Assembly (NCBI GenBank): GCA_038503065.1
Contig: JBCAMK010000019.1
Location: 930,001 to 994,000 of the forward strand
Origin: Paragyromitra xinjiangensis
Taxonomy: Eukaryota > Ascomycota > Pezizomycetes > Pezizales > Discinaceae
Length of the DNA: 64,000 bases
Direction: 5' to 3'
Below are positions 50,791 to 60,334 of this stretch, in pieces; position 1 is the stretch's first letter, and each line of letters opens with the position of its first letter. The notes under the pieces were generated by a model that was not told the DNA's origin, ran no database searches, and saw only the letters and a program-made list of their open reading frames with translations. A program made the position numbers and the translations under genes.

Positions 50791-53700
50791 TTACATATAA
50801 TCGAGCAAATTTAAATTCGTAAGTCGATCGAAAAAATTTTTAGAGGTGAGGGTTGCCAGGTTGTTGTCTCGAATGAAGGCAAGCAAGGCTGTGACGTCGG
50901 GATTGTGTAGAACGGCTTGGGACCAATCTGGAGGAAAGTTCTGGCGCGTTGTGATGTTTAACGGGCAATGCAATGCTAGATGTCGTGATGATAAGAGAGT
51001 ACCACAATTGCAAGTTTCTGCGGGTCGAAGAGGATTTGGATCTGCGTTGGTGAGTTCTGTGCGCAGCAGAGATATTGCTCTTGCCTGGGATCTTCTTAGG
51101 AAGCGGGTGGTTTGTGGCGGATGTAAAGACACTAGCGAATCAGTTTGTGATTGCCATTCGTCTAGGGCGTTGCGTTTAGGTTGAAGGGTGAGCCAGCCTA
51201 GGGTGGTAACTGTGTGGCGGCAGGGAGGAAGATTTGCTCCCATTTTTGCTTGATTATCTGCCATCTCGTTGCCTGGAATTCCCATGTGAGATGGGGTCCA
51301 GAGTCCATAGACGTCGCATTGGAGATTGTGGAGCGTTTGTATATGATTTAACGCAGCGGAAAGAAACTGTCTATTCGAAGTGGAATGACCTGAGAGTGCT
51401 AAAAGTGCATTCTGATTGTCGACGCATAAATAAACTGGGAGAGGTAAAATGATAAGTTTCCGTAGAAGGAAGAATAGGGCTTCTTGTATGCCATGTATTT
51501 CGGCATCCTCGTTTTCACAATATGAGCCGAGGCAGCAAGAACCTGTGTAGGAAGAGATGGGGGTGCCATTCTGATAGCGAAGGATGTTCCATCCTGCAGA
51601 GGTGATGCCATTTTCCTGTTTCGAACCGTCGGAATATAACAGCCATGCTTCTTGCAGAGATTGGAGCCAAGCTAAATGGGTGAGGGAAGCAGATTGTTTT
51701 GTGCCTGAAATGTGGATGTTTTTAATTGATAAAAAGCGGGAGGTGGGTAGATTTAGATTTTCTAATGGAAAATCAGGGATGAGGTTCGCAATGAGGGAGC
51801 CGATGCGTTGGATGCCTGTGCCTTGCGTTGTTGAAGGATGTAGATTCGCTAGGAGGAGAGTATGTAACGGGTTTTGTGGATTTCTCAGTACCCGAATGCC
51901 GTATTGTTGAGAGCGAAGGTTGAGAAGAAGATGTAATGGGAGAAAGCCCGCTTCGGGGAGAAGTTTGCTTATTGGAGTCCAGCGGGGAAGGCCTGTAATT
52001 AGGCGTGCGAGTCGATGATAAGCGGGACTGAGGCGATCTAAAATCGTCTGACTGCCAGTCCACCAGACTTCGGCTCCATAGAGAGCGCCAGGAAGGGAAA
52101 TTGAATTTGCCAGTTGATGGATGAGGTTGGGAGTTGGGCCTTTGTTTCGAATTAATTTTCGGATTAATTCGGTGGTGTGGCGGAGGGAAGTTGCTGCTTT
52201 AGTTGCATGTTTGTGGAAAAGTAGGCGTTGATCAACGATTATGCCTAGGGTCTTGATATGTGTTGTTGGATGCACAAGGTTTCCTTGGATATTGATGGGG
52301 GTATTTAGGCCCGCTTGTTGCAATTTGGCCTGGACCGGAATTATGTGCATGAGTTCGGTTTTGGGGGGGGAGAAGGTAATATTGAGGTGGGTGGCCCTGT
52401 TTGTTTTTATTGTGAACCTCTCCTCTAATCTTTTGATTGCGAAGGGACGAGTGCGTGCGTTCTGCAGCATTGTATCATCGTCGATGTAGATGGTGGAGAG
52501 TTCAGTGTCGCTCTGTTGCGAATGAGGGGAATCCAGGGCGCCTGCATATATTGTAAAGGCTATGGAAGATATGGGGGAGCCTTGTGGGAGGCCTGTTGCT
52601 AAGGTGTTAATGGGGCCCATTTCGCCATTGATTCGAAAGGCGATGGAGCGGTTGGAGGTGAAGGAGGTAAACCAATGTATGCACCAATTTGGAAAAGTAT
52701 AGTGTTTAAGAATATCTAAAAATCTGGGATAAGAAACACAGTTGAAGGCGCCTTCTATGTCCGTGGCAAGCAAGGTAGGACGAAGAGGTTGACCATGTTT
52801 GACTTGAAATCTGTGTGGAATTGCGAGCTGGTTGCGTGCATTGGATAATAATAGCAGGAGGGAATCGGAGGCGGAAATGCCTGATCTGGCTCCTGTGTGG
52901 TGGTTTTGGAGAGCTCCATTTAGGGAAGCTATTCGTTCGAGTCGTTTCGCCATGAGTTTTTCGAGGAGTTTGCCCAGGCATGATAAGAGGGATACCGGCC
53001 GGTAGCTTTTGGCCTGGGTGTAGTTAGGTTTGTTGGCTTTAGGTATGGGAACGCAGTGGGCTAGTTTCCATTCCTCTGGCATGATTCCATGGGTGAGAAG
53101 TGCTGTAAAGAGTAGGGTGAGAAGTTCTGGTCTAGCTCGGTGGAATTCTCTGAGTGAAAGGTAATTTATTCCATCTGGTCCTACTGCAGTCGAGAGGTTG
53201 GCTTTTTGAAGTAGCTTCTCAATTTCGTTTGCCGAAATGTCTAACGGGACATCATGGGTGTTTGCTTTGGGAGGGGGTAGGAAGTTTGGTGGAAAAGGAG
53301 GAGGATCAAATGTTTTAGGTGGAAAGAAGGTGGAGTGAAAAATATGGGCAATGCCAGTGGTAGTGGTTTGACCTTCGATGTTGTGTAGGGTGGGTTTGTT
53401 TCTTGCTTGGGAGCCTTTGACGAGATTGTAGGCTGAGCTTGCAGTTGTGTTTTGGAGGGAAGTGTGCCAATGGTTCCATTGTGCGAGTTTGATTTCTTGT
53501 TTCCACAGGGAACGGAGGGAGTTGGCTCGACTCCTCCAGTGCGAGGGAGCGTTGGGCTTTCTTGATTGTCTGAGCATCCATGCTAGTTTGCGCTTGATGT
53601 TGGTGAGGGTGGGTGTCCACCAGTTCTTGGTGTGGGTTTTTGGCTGGGACATGGGAACTGCGGTGTGTATGGCTTGTTGGAGGCATTTTGTGATTGAATT

Positions 53701-54534
53701 GAGTGATGACAGCGTGGTTTCAGGTGTGCCAAAGTGAAGAGGTATGATGGCGCCTTGGACGGACTTGTGGAAGGCAGGCCAGTCTGTTTTTGAAAAAAGG
53801 GGACGTGATATGTATGAGGGAGGTTGCAGATTGATGATGGTCTGGGTGAGGAGGTGGTCAGAGTTGTGTTGGTTGTTTACTAGAGCCGCCCAGTGTCCCA
53901 GGTGTGCGTCTAGCCCCCTGGCAAAAGTAAGATCTATTGCTGTGGGGGAGGAGCCGTTTCTGGGGAAGTGGGTCAGGGTGCCTGGCTTATTGAGGAGGGA
54001 AAAATGATTGTCTTCGAGGAAGTCAATGAGGCATGTGGTTACGTTGTTGTATTTGGGAAAGAGGTGCTGATATGAATCTGCTTTAGGTCCATACCACCAA
54101 GGATGGTGAAGGTTGAAATCTCCTGTAAGGATGGTGCTACGATGAAAAGAATGAGTGAAAATTGGAAGGTGTAAATCTTTCGTAGGCTGCAGGTAAAGAT
54201 TGCATAAATCTATGGTTGTGAAATCGAGGGTGCAGCGAGTTGTAATGACATTCGGATTTGGTTGCATAGTGACTAGGGTTTTGATGCCCAAGTGTTTGCG
54301 AATGTAGGTTACTACTTTAGGAGGCGAATTTGTATTTGAAGGAAAGAAAGCATCAAACTGATGTGCAAGCGGAGGAAAGTTATTATGGTCTAACCAAGGT
54401 TCTTGTAACAATAGGAAAATTATAGAAGAATTATTATTCGCGTCTAAGATTGCTGAAAGGGTGGAGGCTTGCCCTTTGGCGCAGTTCAGTTGCTGTGCCA
54501 GGGTTACGCCGGGTGCGTTTAGTTGTGGATTCAT
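50791..54534 (-). CDS. LINE G ORF2: endonuclease, reverse transcriptase, RNase H
   Basis: A 1247-residue intact protein, collinear with LINE F ORF2 without gaps. The same endonuclease, reverse transcriptase (Tyr-Ile-Asp-Asp-Asp near 683), RNase H and terminal Cys/His knuckle are present. Differences from F are scattered conservative replacements (for example Tyr-Cys to Tyr-Ser and Val to Ile changes) rather than clusters. The start overlaps the ORF1 stop as TAATG at 54534. With F, it is the best candidate in the window for a currently active LINE protein. Confidence 0.95.
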   Translation of the reverse strand: MNPQLNAPGVTLAQQLNCAKGQASTLSAILDANNNSSIIFLLLQEPWLDHNNFPPLAHQFDAFFPSNTNSPPKVVTYIRKHLGIKTLVTMQPNPNVITTRCTLDFTTIDLCNLYLQPTKDLHLPIFTHSFHRSTILTGDFNLHHPWWYGPKADSYQHLFPKYNNVTTCLIDFLEDNHFSLLNKPGTLTHFPRNGSSPTAIDLTFARGLDAHLGHWAALVNNQHNSDHLLTQTIINLQPPSYISRPLFSKTDWPAFHKSVQGAIIPLHFGTPETTLSSLNSITKCLQQAIHTAVPMSQPKTHTKNWWTPTLTNIKRKLAWMLRQSRKPNAPSHWRSRANSLRSLWKQEIKLAQWNHWHTSLQNTTASSAYNLVKGSQARNKPTLHNIEGQTTTTGIAHIFHSTFFPPKTFDPPPFPPNFLPPPKANTHDVPLDISANEIEKLLQKANLSTAVGPDGINYLSLREFHRARPELLTLLFTALLTHGIMPEEWKLAHCVPIPKANKPNYTQAKSYRPVSLLSCLGKLLEKLMAKRLERIASLNGALQNHHTGARSGISASDSLLLLLSNARNQLAIPHRFQVKHGQPLRPTLLATDIEGAFNCVSYPRFLDILKHYTFPNWCIHWFTSFTSNRSIAFRINGEMGPINTLATGLPQGSPISSIAFTIYAGALDSPHSQQSDTELSTIYIDDDTMLQNARTRPFAIKRLEERFTIKTNRATHLNITFSPPKTELMHIIPVQAKLQQAGLNTPINIQGNLVHPTTHIKTLGIIVDQRLLFHKHATKAATSLRHTTELIRKLIRNKGPTPNLIHQLANSISLPGALYGAEVWWTGSQTILDRLSPAYHRLARLITGLPRWTPISKLLPEAGFLPLHLLLNLRSQQYGIRVLRNPQNPLHTLLLANLHPSTTQGTGIQRIGSLIANLIPDFPLENLNLPTSRFLSIKNIHISGTKQSASLTHLAWLQSLQEAWLLYSDGSKQENGITSAGWNILRYQNGTPISSYTGSCCLGSYCENEDAEIHGIQEALFFLLRKLIILPLPVYLCVDNQNALLALSGHSTSNRQFLSAALNHIQTLHNLQCDVYGLWTPSHMGIPGNEMADNQAKMGANLPPCRHTVTTLGWLTLQPKRNALDEWQSQTDSLVSLHPPQTTRFLRRSQARAISLLRTELTNADPNPLRPAETCNCGTLLSSRHLALHCPLNITTRQNFPPDWSQAVLHNPDVTALLAFIRDNNLATLTSKNFFDRLTNLNLLDYM

Positions 54535-55940
54535 TAGACGGTGGGGGTTTCTTTATTGGTCGAGCGGGTGTTGGCAATGATCTTCGCGTAGTGAGTGCAG
54601 GAATTGCGCTCAAATGCCTTGTGGGATTGGTTGCAGTTGGCGCAACGGATCGGGGGGTGGGAGCACTTTGTGCCCATGGGGCAGTTGGGGGTACTGCATG
54701 GGTGTTTGGAGGTTTCGTGAAGTTCGGCACAAATGGCACAGACAGAGTCCTTTTTGCAGGTTTGCTGATGGTGTCCATAGGCCTGACATTTTCGACATTG
54801 GGTGGTGGGGGTGACCGAAAAGTATTCTTGGATTCGGCACATCGCGTTGAAGAGGGGAACTTGGGAGAAGCCAAGGGTTTCGGAGGTAAATTTCTGTGGG
54901 AGGGCGATAACGACTGCGGAGTGGGTTTTCTTGGATCTGGCCTCTGGGGTGGTTAACCATCTGGGGATCTGGGCAAGAACGATGGTCGGGATTGCTGTGG
55001 TGAGAGCCTCAGTGACGTTCTCCATGGTTACAGTGGTGGGGATGTTGTGAATGATGAATTTGGACCAGCGGGAGTTAGGGCGTGCTTCGGTGATGGGTAC
55101 TTTGAGGAGGTTGCAGGCTGTTTCGATTTCCTTGGAAAAGGCAGAGCAGATTTGCTCTGCGGATTCGTCGGGTCTGGTGGTGAGGACAAGGTTTTGTCTT
55201 GCTGTCTTCGTGCAGATGAGGAGAGAGGTGTTGCGGGGGGCAAGTTCTTTGTTGATTGCAGTGAGGATTGCACCGTTGGTAAGGGCTTCAGGGATGTCCC
55301 CAGAAGTTTCAACGATGATTTGTCGATTTACGGTGGTGAATTGAGGTTGGAAGAGTTTGGGGGCGGGTGTTTTCTTCTTGCGCCCATTGCCTTTGGTCTG
55401 TGGTGCCGCGGGCTTCTGGGCTGCTTGGGCGTAGGTGATGGGCTTGCCGTTGTTGACAAGAGGGATGTCGCGTGCTGGAGGAGGATTGATGTGGGTGTTG
55501 GAAGTCTGGGGAGAGGGGGTAGTTGCGAGTTTCTTGTCCATTTTGTGCAGAAGAGAGGACATGCCATTCATTGCAGTGGAAAGAGACGCAACCATTTTCT
55601 GAAGGTGTTGGGTTTCTTTTTTGAGTGCGTCGATGTTGTCTCTTTGATCGGAGACTTTTTGGAGGAGGAATTGGTTGTCTTCAACCATCTTTGCGTCGAT
55701 TCGGGCAAAGCTGCTTTTCATGAGCCAGGATTGATACTGGCCACAGTCTTCTCCAGATGGGAGTTCAGGCATGTAGTCTTCGGTAGAATCGAAGTCCTTG
55801 AGCCAGTTGGGGGTGGAGTCAGCTGGGATTTCTCCCATGTGCTCCTCGTCGATGTATTGGGAATCGGTTGTGAGGCCTGCTGGGCCTGCGGTGGCAGGGT
55901 CCGCGAACATCGAAAGGCCAGTGGATCCAGGAAGAGACAT
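54534..55940 (-). CDS. LINE G ORF1, gag-like RNA-binding protein
   Basis: A 468-residue protein from ATG 55940, the same length as F. The frame is open for another 89 codons upstream, reaching into the 5' UTR, and includes the conserved Pro-Ser-Pro-Ser-Pro-Val-Lys-Leu-Val segment. It has acidic, coiled-coil and linker segments, an RRM-like region and three zinc knuckles as in F; one Glu-Pro-His of the second cluster is Glu-Leu-His here, which leaves the His ligand intact. It should form the RNP with LINE RNA. Confidence 0.93.
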   Translation of the reverse strand: MSLPGSTGLSMFADPATAGPAGLTTDSQYIDEEHMGEIPADSTPNWLKDFDSTEDYMPELPSGEDCGQYQSWLMKSSFARIDAKMVEDNQFLLQKVSDQRDNIDALKKETQHLQKMVASLSTAMNGMSSLLHKMDKKLATTPSPQTSNTHINPPPARDIPLVNNGKPITYAQAAQKPAAPQTKGNGRKKKTPAPKLFQPQFTTVNRQIIVETSGDIPEALTNGAILTAINKELAPRNTSLLICTKTARQNLVLTTRPDESAEQICSAFSKEIETACNLLKVPITEARPNSRWSKFIIHNIPTTVTMENVTEALTTAIPTIVLAQIPRWLTTPEARSKKTHSAVVIALPQKFTSETLGFSQVPLFNAMCRIQEYFSVTPTTQCRKCQAYGHHQQTCKKDSVCAICAELHETSKHPCSTPNCPMGTKCSHPPIRCANCNQSHKAFERNSCTHYAKIIANTRSTNKETPTV

Positions 55941-56252
55941 TTTGGTGGGTGAGCCGGAGCGAGCTGGAGCAGGTGAGGGGTTTGAGAGTTCTCTTTTGCG
56001 GCCGATGATGGGGAGGGTGAAGCTGGGGCCAAGGCCTACAAGCTTCACAGGAGATGGGGATGGGGTTCTGGAATGCCTCGGTGGAGTTTGAGGAGGATCC
56101 AGTGTGTTGTGGGGCAATGCGCCCGTGCTTTGTGAAAGCGGGGTAAGGGTGGTGATAAATGAAGCGCGAGAGTTAAAGACTTTTGGGTGCGTGTAACGCC
56201 GTTGCAACGTAGATTTTGGTGTTTTGCAGGGATCTTTTTAGTCGCGGGGACG

Positions 56253-56258
56253 GTGTTG
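56253..56258. repeat. Target GTGTTG at the right end of the H/F/G cluster
   Basis: It continues straight into gypsy2's coding sequence (Leu-Trp-Glu-Gly), so this copy is in its native context. Confidence 0.78.
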
Positions 56259-56396
56259 TGGGAAGGATATGACCAGGAAGAGGCTACATGGGAACCATGG
56301 GAACATCTTAGGAATAGTGCCGAAGAGGCCCTTTCAGATTTCCACAAGAGGTACCCTAAGAAGCCCCGAGACAGGAGGATTGCGGGGCCAGAGTAG
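56259..56396 (+). pseudogene. Gypsy2 chromodomain C-terminal part (split gene)
   Basis: It completes the chromodomain begun at 39068: Trp-Glu-Gly-Tyr, Ala-Thr-Trp-Glu-Pro-Trp-Glu, a helix with Phe-His-Lys-Arg-Tyr-Pro-Lys-Lys-Pro-Arg, then TAG at 56394-56396. It is very similar to the end of gypsy1 pol. It is in frame with the left part when the three LINEs and the extra target copies are ignored. Confidence 0.9.
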
Positions 56397-56554
56397 CCCA
56401 TTTCCTTATAGTTCTTGTTTTCCTTTGTTCAAATTCATTTCCGCTATGTACACGAGAATTTCCTATTGAAGTACTAGAGTAAGTAGACCCAGAAGTTTAG
56501 AAGAATAGACTAGACTATAGAACTCAAGCAGTAAAAGATCCCGAAGACAGGATC

Positions 56555-56570
56555 TAGGAGAGGGAGGTAC
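56555..56570 (+). promoter_or_regulatory. Gypsy2 polypurine tract
   Basis: The tract AGGAGAGGGAGG precedes TAC and the LTR start TGTAACGG, as in gypsy1. Confidence 0.85.
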
Positions 56571-57303
56571 TGTAACGGACCCACAAGGCTGTTACATGCG
56601 AAAGGTAGAATAGACCCGGGCAGACGGAGAGGTACAAGGACCAGCATGAGTGGAGTAGCTACCACATGCTAGGGAACACCAGTACCCCGCTGACCTGGTG
56701 GTTAGGAACATCCGGAGGTGCTAAGGCTGACGGGCCTGTAGCAGATCTCCGATGACATCAAACACTCAGAGATGTGGTTGAGTTCCAAATCCACCTGTGC
56801 ATGCCCCACCAGCTATGGCTGATAGGCGGCGCAACTGGGAGAACTATTCTAGCAGACACCTGACGCAACTATGGACTGATCAGCGCCATGCAAGTAGTCC
56901 TACAGGACTAGGCTGGCGGATCATAGAGTCCTGACTGGTAGAGCAGTGCATGAGGAGCGGTTGCACATGAGGTGCAGAACTCCAGCGGAATGTGAGAGAA
57001 CACTTCCGAAGGGAACCGCCCATGATCACTGACAGGATTCAGGGTTAACCGGATCCCCCAGCTGAGTAGAACTGAGTAGAGGCGGCGAGCACGCAGTACT
57101 ACAAGTACTGGCAAGCCCCGCCACCAGTTGCTCTTCTCCATCTTCAACCAGAGACCTAGTGACGAGAATTACCGAGTTCCGCCCTTAAGATTATTAAGTA
57201 TACTGCACGAAAATACTTTAAGATCTCAGCCTGACTTTAGTATAAGCAACGGCCGTTTTCCTACCTAGCCTTAGCAGTTGTCTAGAGGACCACCCCCGTT
57301 ACA
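56571..57303 (+). repeat. Gypsy2 3' LTR
   Basis: A 733-bp LTR starting TGTAACGGAC and ending CCCCCGTTACA, with 8-bp terminal inverted repeats. It is recognisably related to gypsy1's LTR (the CCCTTAAGATT and GCAACGGCCGT blocks near its end) but much diverged. Uninterrupted. Confidence 0.9.
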
Positions 57304-58494
57304 CGAAGCTTTAGATAGCTCTCTAGACTCTGTAACTCGACCGGCTACTATCCGTAGCACAATACCCGAGCGCACGTCCTGACAACTTCTTATGAACCGC
57401 ACAAAGGCAACGATAGTTTAAGCGAGATAAGGGTCAGGCTGTTCCGTTGAAAGAACTTTCTCAATAGGAAGGACACGAGTGTTGAAGCGCGAAGCTATAC
57501 TAAACAACTCGATACGATGGAGAATTTATCACGGAACAAAGTATGTTGGTAACAAAATAATATTGATAAGGCTCGTTCTTCCTCGATGATGATCGACTCA
57601 GAATTGACGTCCAATGCAAGAGTATTTATATCCCGTCCTTTTTACTACTGTGTGTTCTTTGTAGCTTGGCTCGACGGACTAAACTATCTACTATTACAAA
57701 TTGAACTAACTCGCTTATCCATTTATCTGACATCCTATCGGCGAAGCCAATATCTCCAACTTACGACACTTACCCCTCGTTCAGTAATCCTCAGATCGCC
57801 TCGGTTCGACGTGGTGATGATACGGTTGCGACGGTTGCGTTCGCCCGATCGAGTAGGTGGTTACACGATATCGTTTTGTTGCGACAGCTGGTGTTTGGAG
57901 CCCCGTAGCGCGGGCAGGAGACCTCTGATGACTAATCCGAATCGCCCACGTGACTCGGCGCCCCAAGTTGCCCTATGAAGACCTCTCATACATACCCTCC
58001 GGGTCACGTTCCGCGGGAAGGGCGCGGTTGACGACCCAGGGGTTACTTTTAGTCTCCGGGACGCGGATATTTTGCGGGTGTCCCCCCTTCTCGATCCAGC
58101 GCTGCAGGCAGCGCAAGCGAAGGCAGGGTAACGGCCGGGTAACCGGGGAAGGCAGGGTAACTGCCTGGGAATAGGCTGGGAAGTCAATAGGCAGCCACAG
58201 AGGAGTCCAACGAAGACGGGTAGGTGACCAAATGGAAGGTAGGGTAACTCCCTACGTAGGTAGGGTAACAGGGAGACCACTGCACGCCTATAGCCATAGG
58301 TATAACATACCTCTACCCCTGAACTAGAGTCTGATGGCAGGCGTACTCCAAGAAACGAAAGCGGAGGGTACGGCAGAAGGCAGGGTCTGGGGGACGGATC
58401 GTCTCAATTCTCGGGGCAAAGTAGTACTAATTCTACCCCACCGCCGCAGCGTCGAAGTAGTGAGGAGGGGGATGAGAACCTTGATTCGATCGCA
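57304..58494. other. Region without a recognisable gene
   Basis: About 1.2 kb with only short frames in all readings and no protein resemblance that I can name. The first 25 bp resemble the leader after gypsy1's 5' LTR. A GGGTAAC-type repeat lies at 58121-58270. The rest could hold the promoter or an untranslated first exon of the gene at 58495. Confidence 0.5.
58121..58270 (+). repeat. Dispersed RGGGTAAC repeats
   Basis: At least five copies of GGGTAAC (58126, 58137, about 58154, about 58241 and 58262), mostly as GGYAGGGTAAC, within 150 bp and unevenly spaced. A degenerate minisatellite. Confidence 0.65.
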
Positions 58495-59510
58495 ATGCCT
58501 CAGCAAAATAGGTTTGTCTACAAGTATGCTAAGAGTTTCCTCCACGCAGACATACTTTTGTTCCAGCCTTGGCCGGGCCCATCTGGCCAGGAGGCATTGA
58601 TCGTAAAAGCGTGGAGCTCGGCCCTATCGTTTTACGAAACAGCCATTCTCAACGATCATGTGATGAGGCCAGGAGGTCCGGAGACCATACAACCAGATAG
58701 GCAGCCGGACCCTGTATCTTGTAAGGCAGTGAGTTCTCTCTATCATTCTCGATAACTTGTACTGATGAACCTTAGTTGAAGAAAAGGATTGCAGCGTACC
58801 GATCGTACCTGGTTGGCAACGCACATGATTCGATTATTGTTTTGTATGGATTACGAGTACACAATCCCGAGGCCTGTCGTTCAACTGTCAGAGAGTTGCT
58901 GGAGGGCGATAGATTTATGTTTAAGGAGATACAATCCGTAAGTACCGAAGTCCAAAGCAGTCCATGTGAACGACTAACAAAGCAAGGGCGATGGACCTGC
59001 GAAAAAAGCTTGGTTCATGCATCCGGCTATCAGGCACCTCATCGAGGACCACTTCTTTGTGTCTGAAACGACCCTAGGTCGAATGGATGTCACCGCTGAT
59101 CAGTTTCTGCCGATTCGTTGGCCGACAGTATTAGTGGTCTGTACCGCACTGCGGTGTGCATTGACGGACTATGAGTTGACAGGAGTCAAGGCGAGCCCTG
59201 TTATCGGGTTTGAACGTGAGCGGATGATAGGTAAAAATGCTCATTCGTCACATTTTCTTTGGCTGACTGTACCATAGATCACTATGAGCGCTATAAGAAT
59301 ACTATGTTGAAGGTGAGTAATCTGCAATCTCTCTAGAGCAATAACTAATGAACCTAGATGTCGAAGACAAGACAAGATGCCGTTCTCAAGAAGATCAAAG
59401 AAGGCATCAAGAAACGTTTCCGGCTGCAGGATAACGTTGTGCAGACCACGGGGTACGAGGATGAACTAGGTAGCGATATCGAGGACCTGAGAGATAGCGA
59501 CGGGGAATAG
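58495..59510 (+). CDS. Five-exon DUF6532-like gene
   Basis: Predicted exons are 58495-58713, 58776-58937, 58987-59230, 59278-59312 and 59358-59510, giving about 270 residues. The introns are 45-62 bp with GT and AG ends and branch-like CTGAT, CTAAC, CTGAC and CTAAT near their 3' ends. All four junctions preserve the frame and rebuild sensible peptides, such as Asp-His-Tyr-Glu-Arg-Tyr-Lys-Asn across intron 3. Intron 1 needs the less usual GTATCT donor; the nearby GTAAGG would break the frame. The block His-Pro-Ala-Ile-Arg-His-Leu-Ile, with Pro-Ile-Arg-Trp-Pro-Thr and a later Tyr-Glu-Arg-Tyr, resembles DUF6532 proteins common in Agaricomycetes, whose function is unknown. The family call comes from memory. 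An upstream exon is possible. Confidence 0.6.
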
Positions 59511-59808
59511 GGGTCCATGTACGAATTAGTGTACTGATAGGGTAGGCAATAATGGGTAGTGGAGGGGCCTGAGTGATATATCTTGTAAGCGAATAATAAT
59601 AGACGGAGGCAACGGTGTCGGAATATGCGCGTATTAGGGTCATTTTGTATTATAGGCGGAGTATTTTAATAGAAACGTACGGTCCAAAAGTCAAACCAAG
59701 CCTGAACCTCGGGGTCAAAACCAGAAGGGTCCGTCATTGTGCGTGGTTTCGCGGATGGTCCGGAAATCTAGGAGAGGGGTCCGCGAAGATACACGTAAAG
59801 TACAAGGC

Positions 59809-59927
59809 GATCCGGGAAGATGCATACCTTTATGAGGAGTCCTTGGAGCTGGAGATCATCGATCCGGGAAGATGCGAAGCTTTATCAGGAGTCCTTGGAG
59901 CTGGAGATCATCGATCCAGGAAAAATG
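59809..59927 (+). repeat. 52-bp minisatellite, about 2.3 units
   Basis: GATCCGGGAAGATGC starts units at 59809 and 59861, and a partial third unit starts at 59913 (GATCCAGGAA). Units share AGGAGTCCTTGGAGCTGG and differ at only a few positions. Confidence 0.85.
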
Positions 59928-60104
59928 AGCAGAAAACCAGGAACTCGAAGGGATTGAGGAACGATGGGATGCGGTCCCAGGGATCAAAGAGACAGACCAT
60001 ACGGTCTGGAAGTTATCGATTGGGGTACGGTATCCCAGGGAGAAGGAGTCACTTGTCCAGAGCGGTCCCCAAAGAATGGTTCGTGATCTAAGAAGAGCAA
60101 CAGA

Positions 60105-60310
60105 TGCTACAGGAGCACCACGGTGGTCCAAGAAGAAGGGGTGAAGGTCCACGACGGTCCAGGAGGACCATGAAGTGGTCCACAGGGGTCCGGGGTCTGT
60201 GCGGTGAAGTACTGGGTCCGTGTGCCACGATCCACGGGATATGCCTGTTCCATGGACTGGCACTTGCCTCCATCCGGTCCGCGCTGTCCATGAGGGTCCA
60301 GGAGCGCCCG
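60105..60310 (+). repeat. GGTCC-rich degenerate repeat
   Basis: About ten GGTCC words in 200 bp with irregular spacing, just outside the broken end of LINE I. On the reverse strand it extends the LINE I reading frame with unrelated low-complexity residues. Confidence 0.6.
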
Positions 60311-60334
60311 GGAGCCGAGAATCGGTTTTGCTGA

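Larger units (their letters stand above)
50528..56252 (-). mobile_element. LINE G, complete element
   Basis: A 5.72-kb reverse-strand LINE with poly(A) (poly-T 50528-50549), a terminal hairpin (50599-50612), both ORFs open and the conserved 5' box (about 56190-56213). Rightmost member of the tandem; its 5' end joins gypsy2's chromodomain at the GTGTTG target. Confidence 0.92.
59511..60329. other. Region without a recognisable gene
   Basis: Apart from the 52-bp minisatellite and the GGTCC-rich stretch listed separately, I see only short frames. The open frame at 59615-60091 has no recognisable domain and runs through the minisatellite. Confidence 0.5.

Noticed and set aside
59615..60091. A 158-codon plus-strand frame
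   Set aside because: It runs through the 52-bp minisatellite and shows no domain or splice support.
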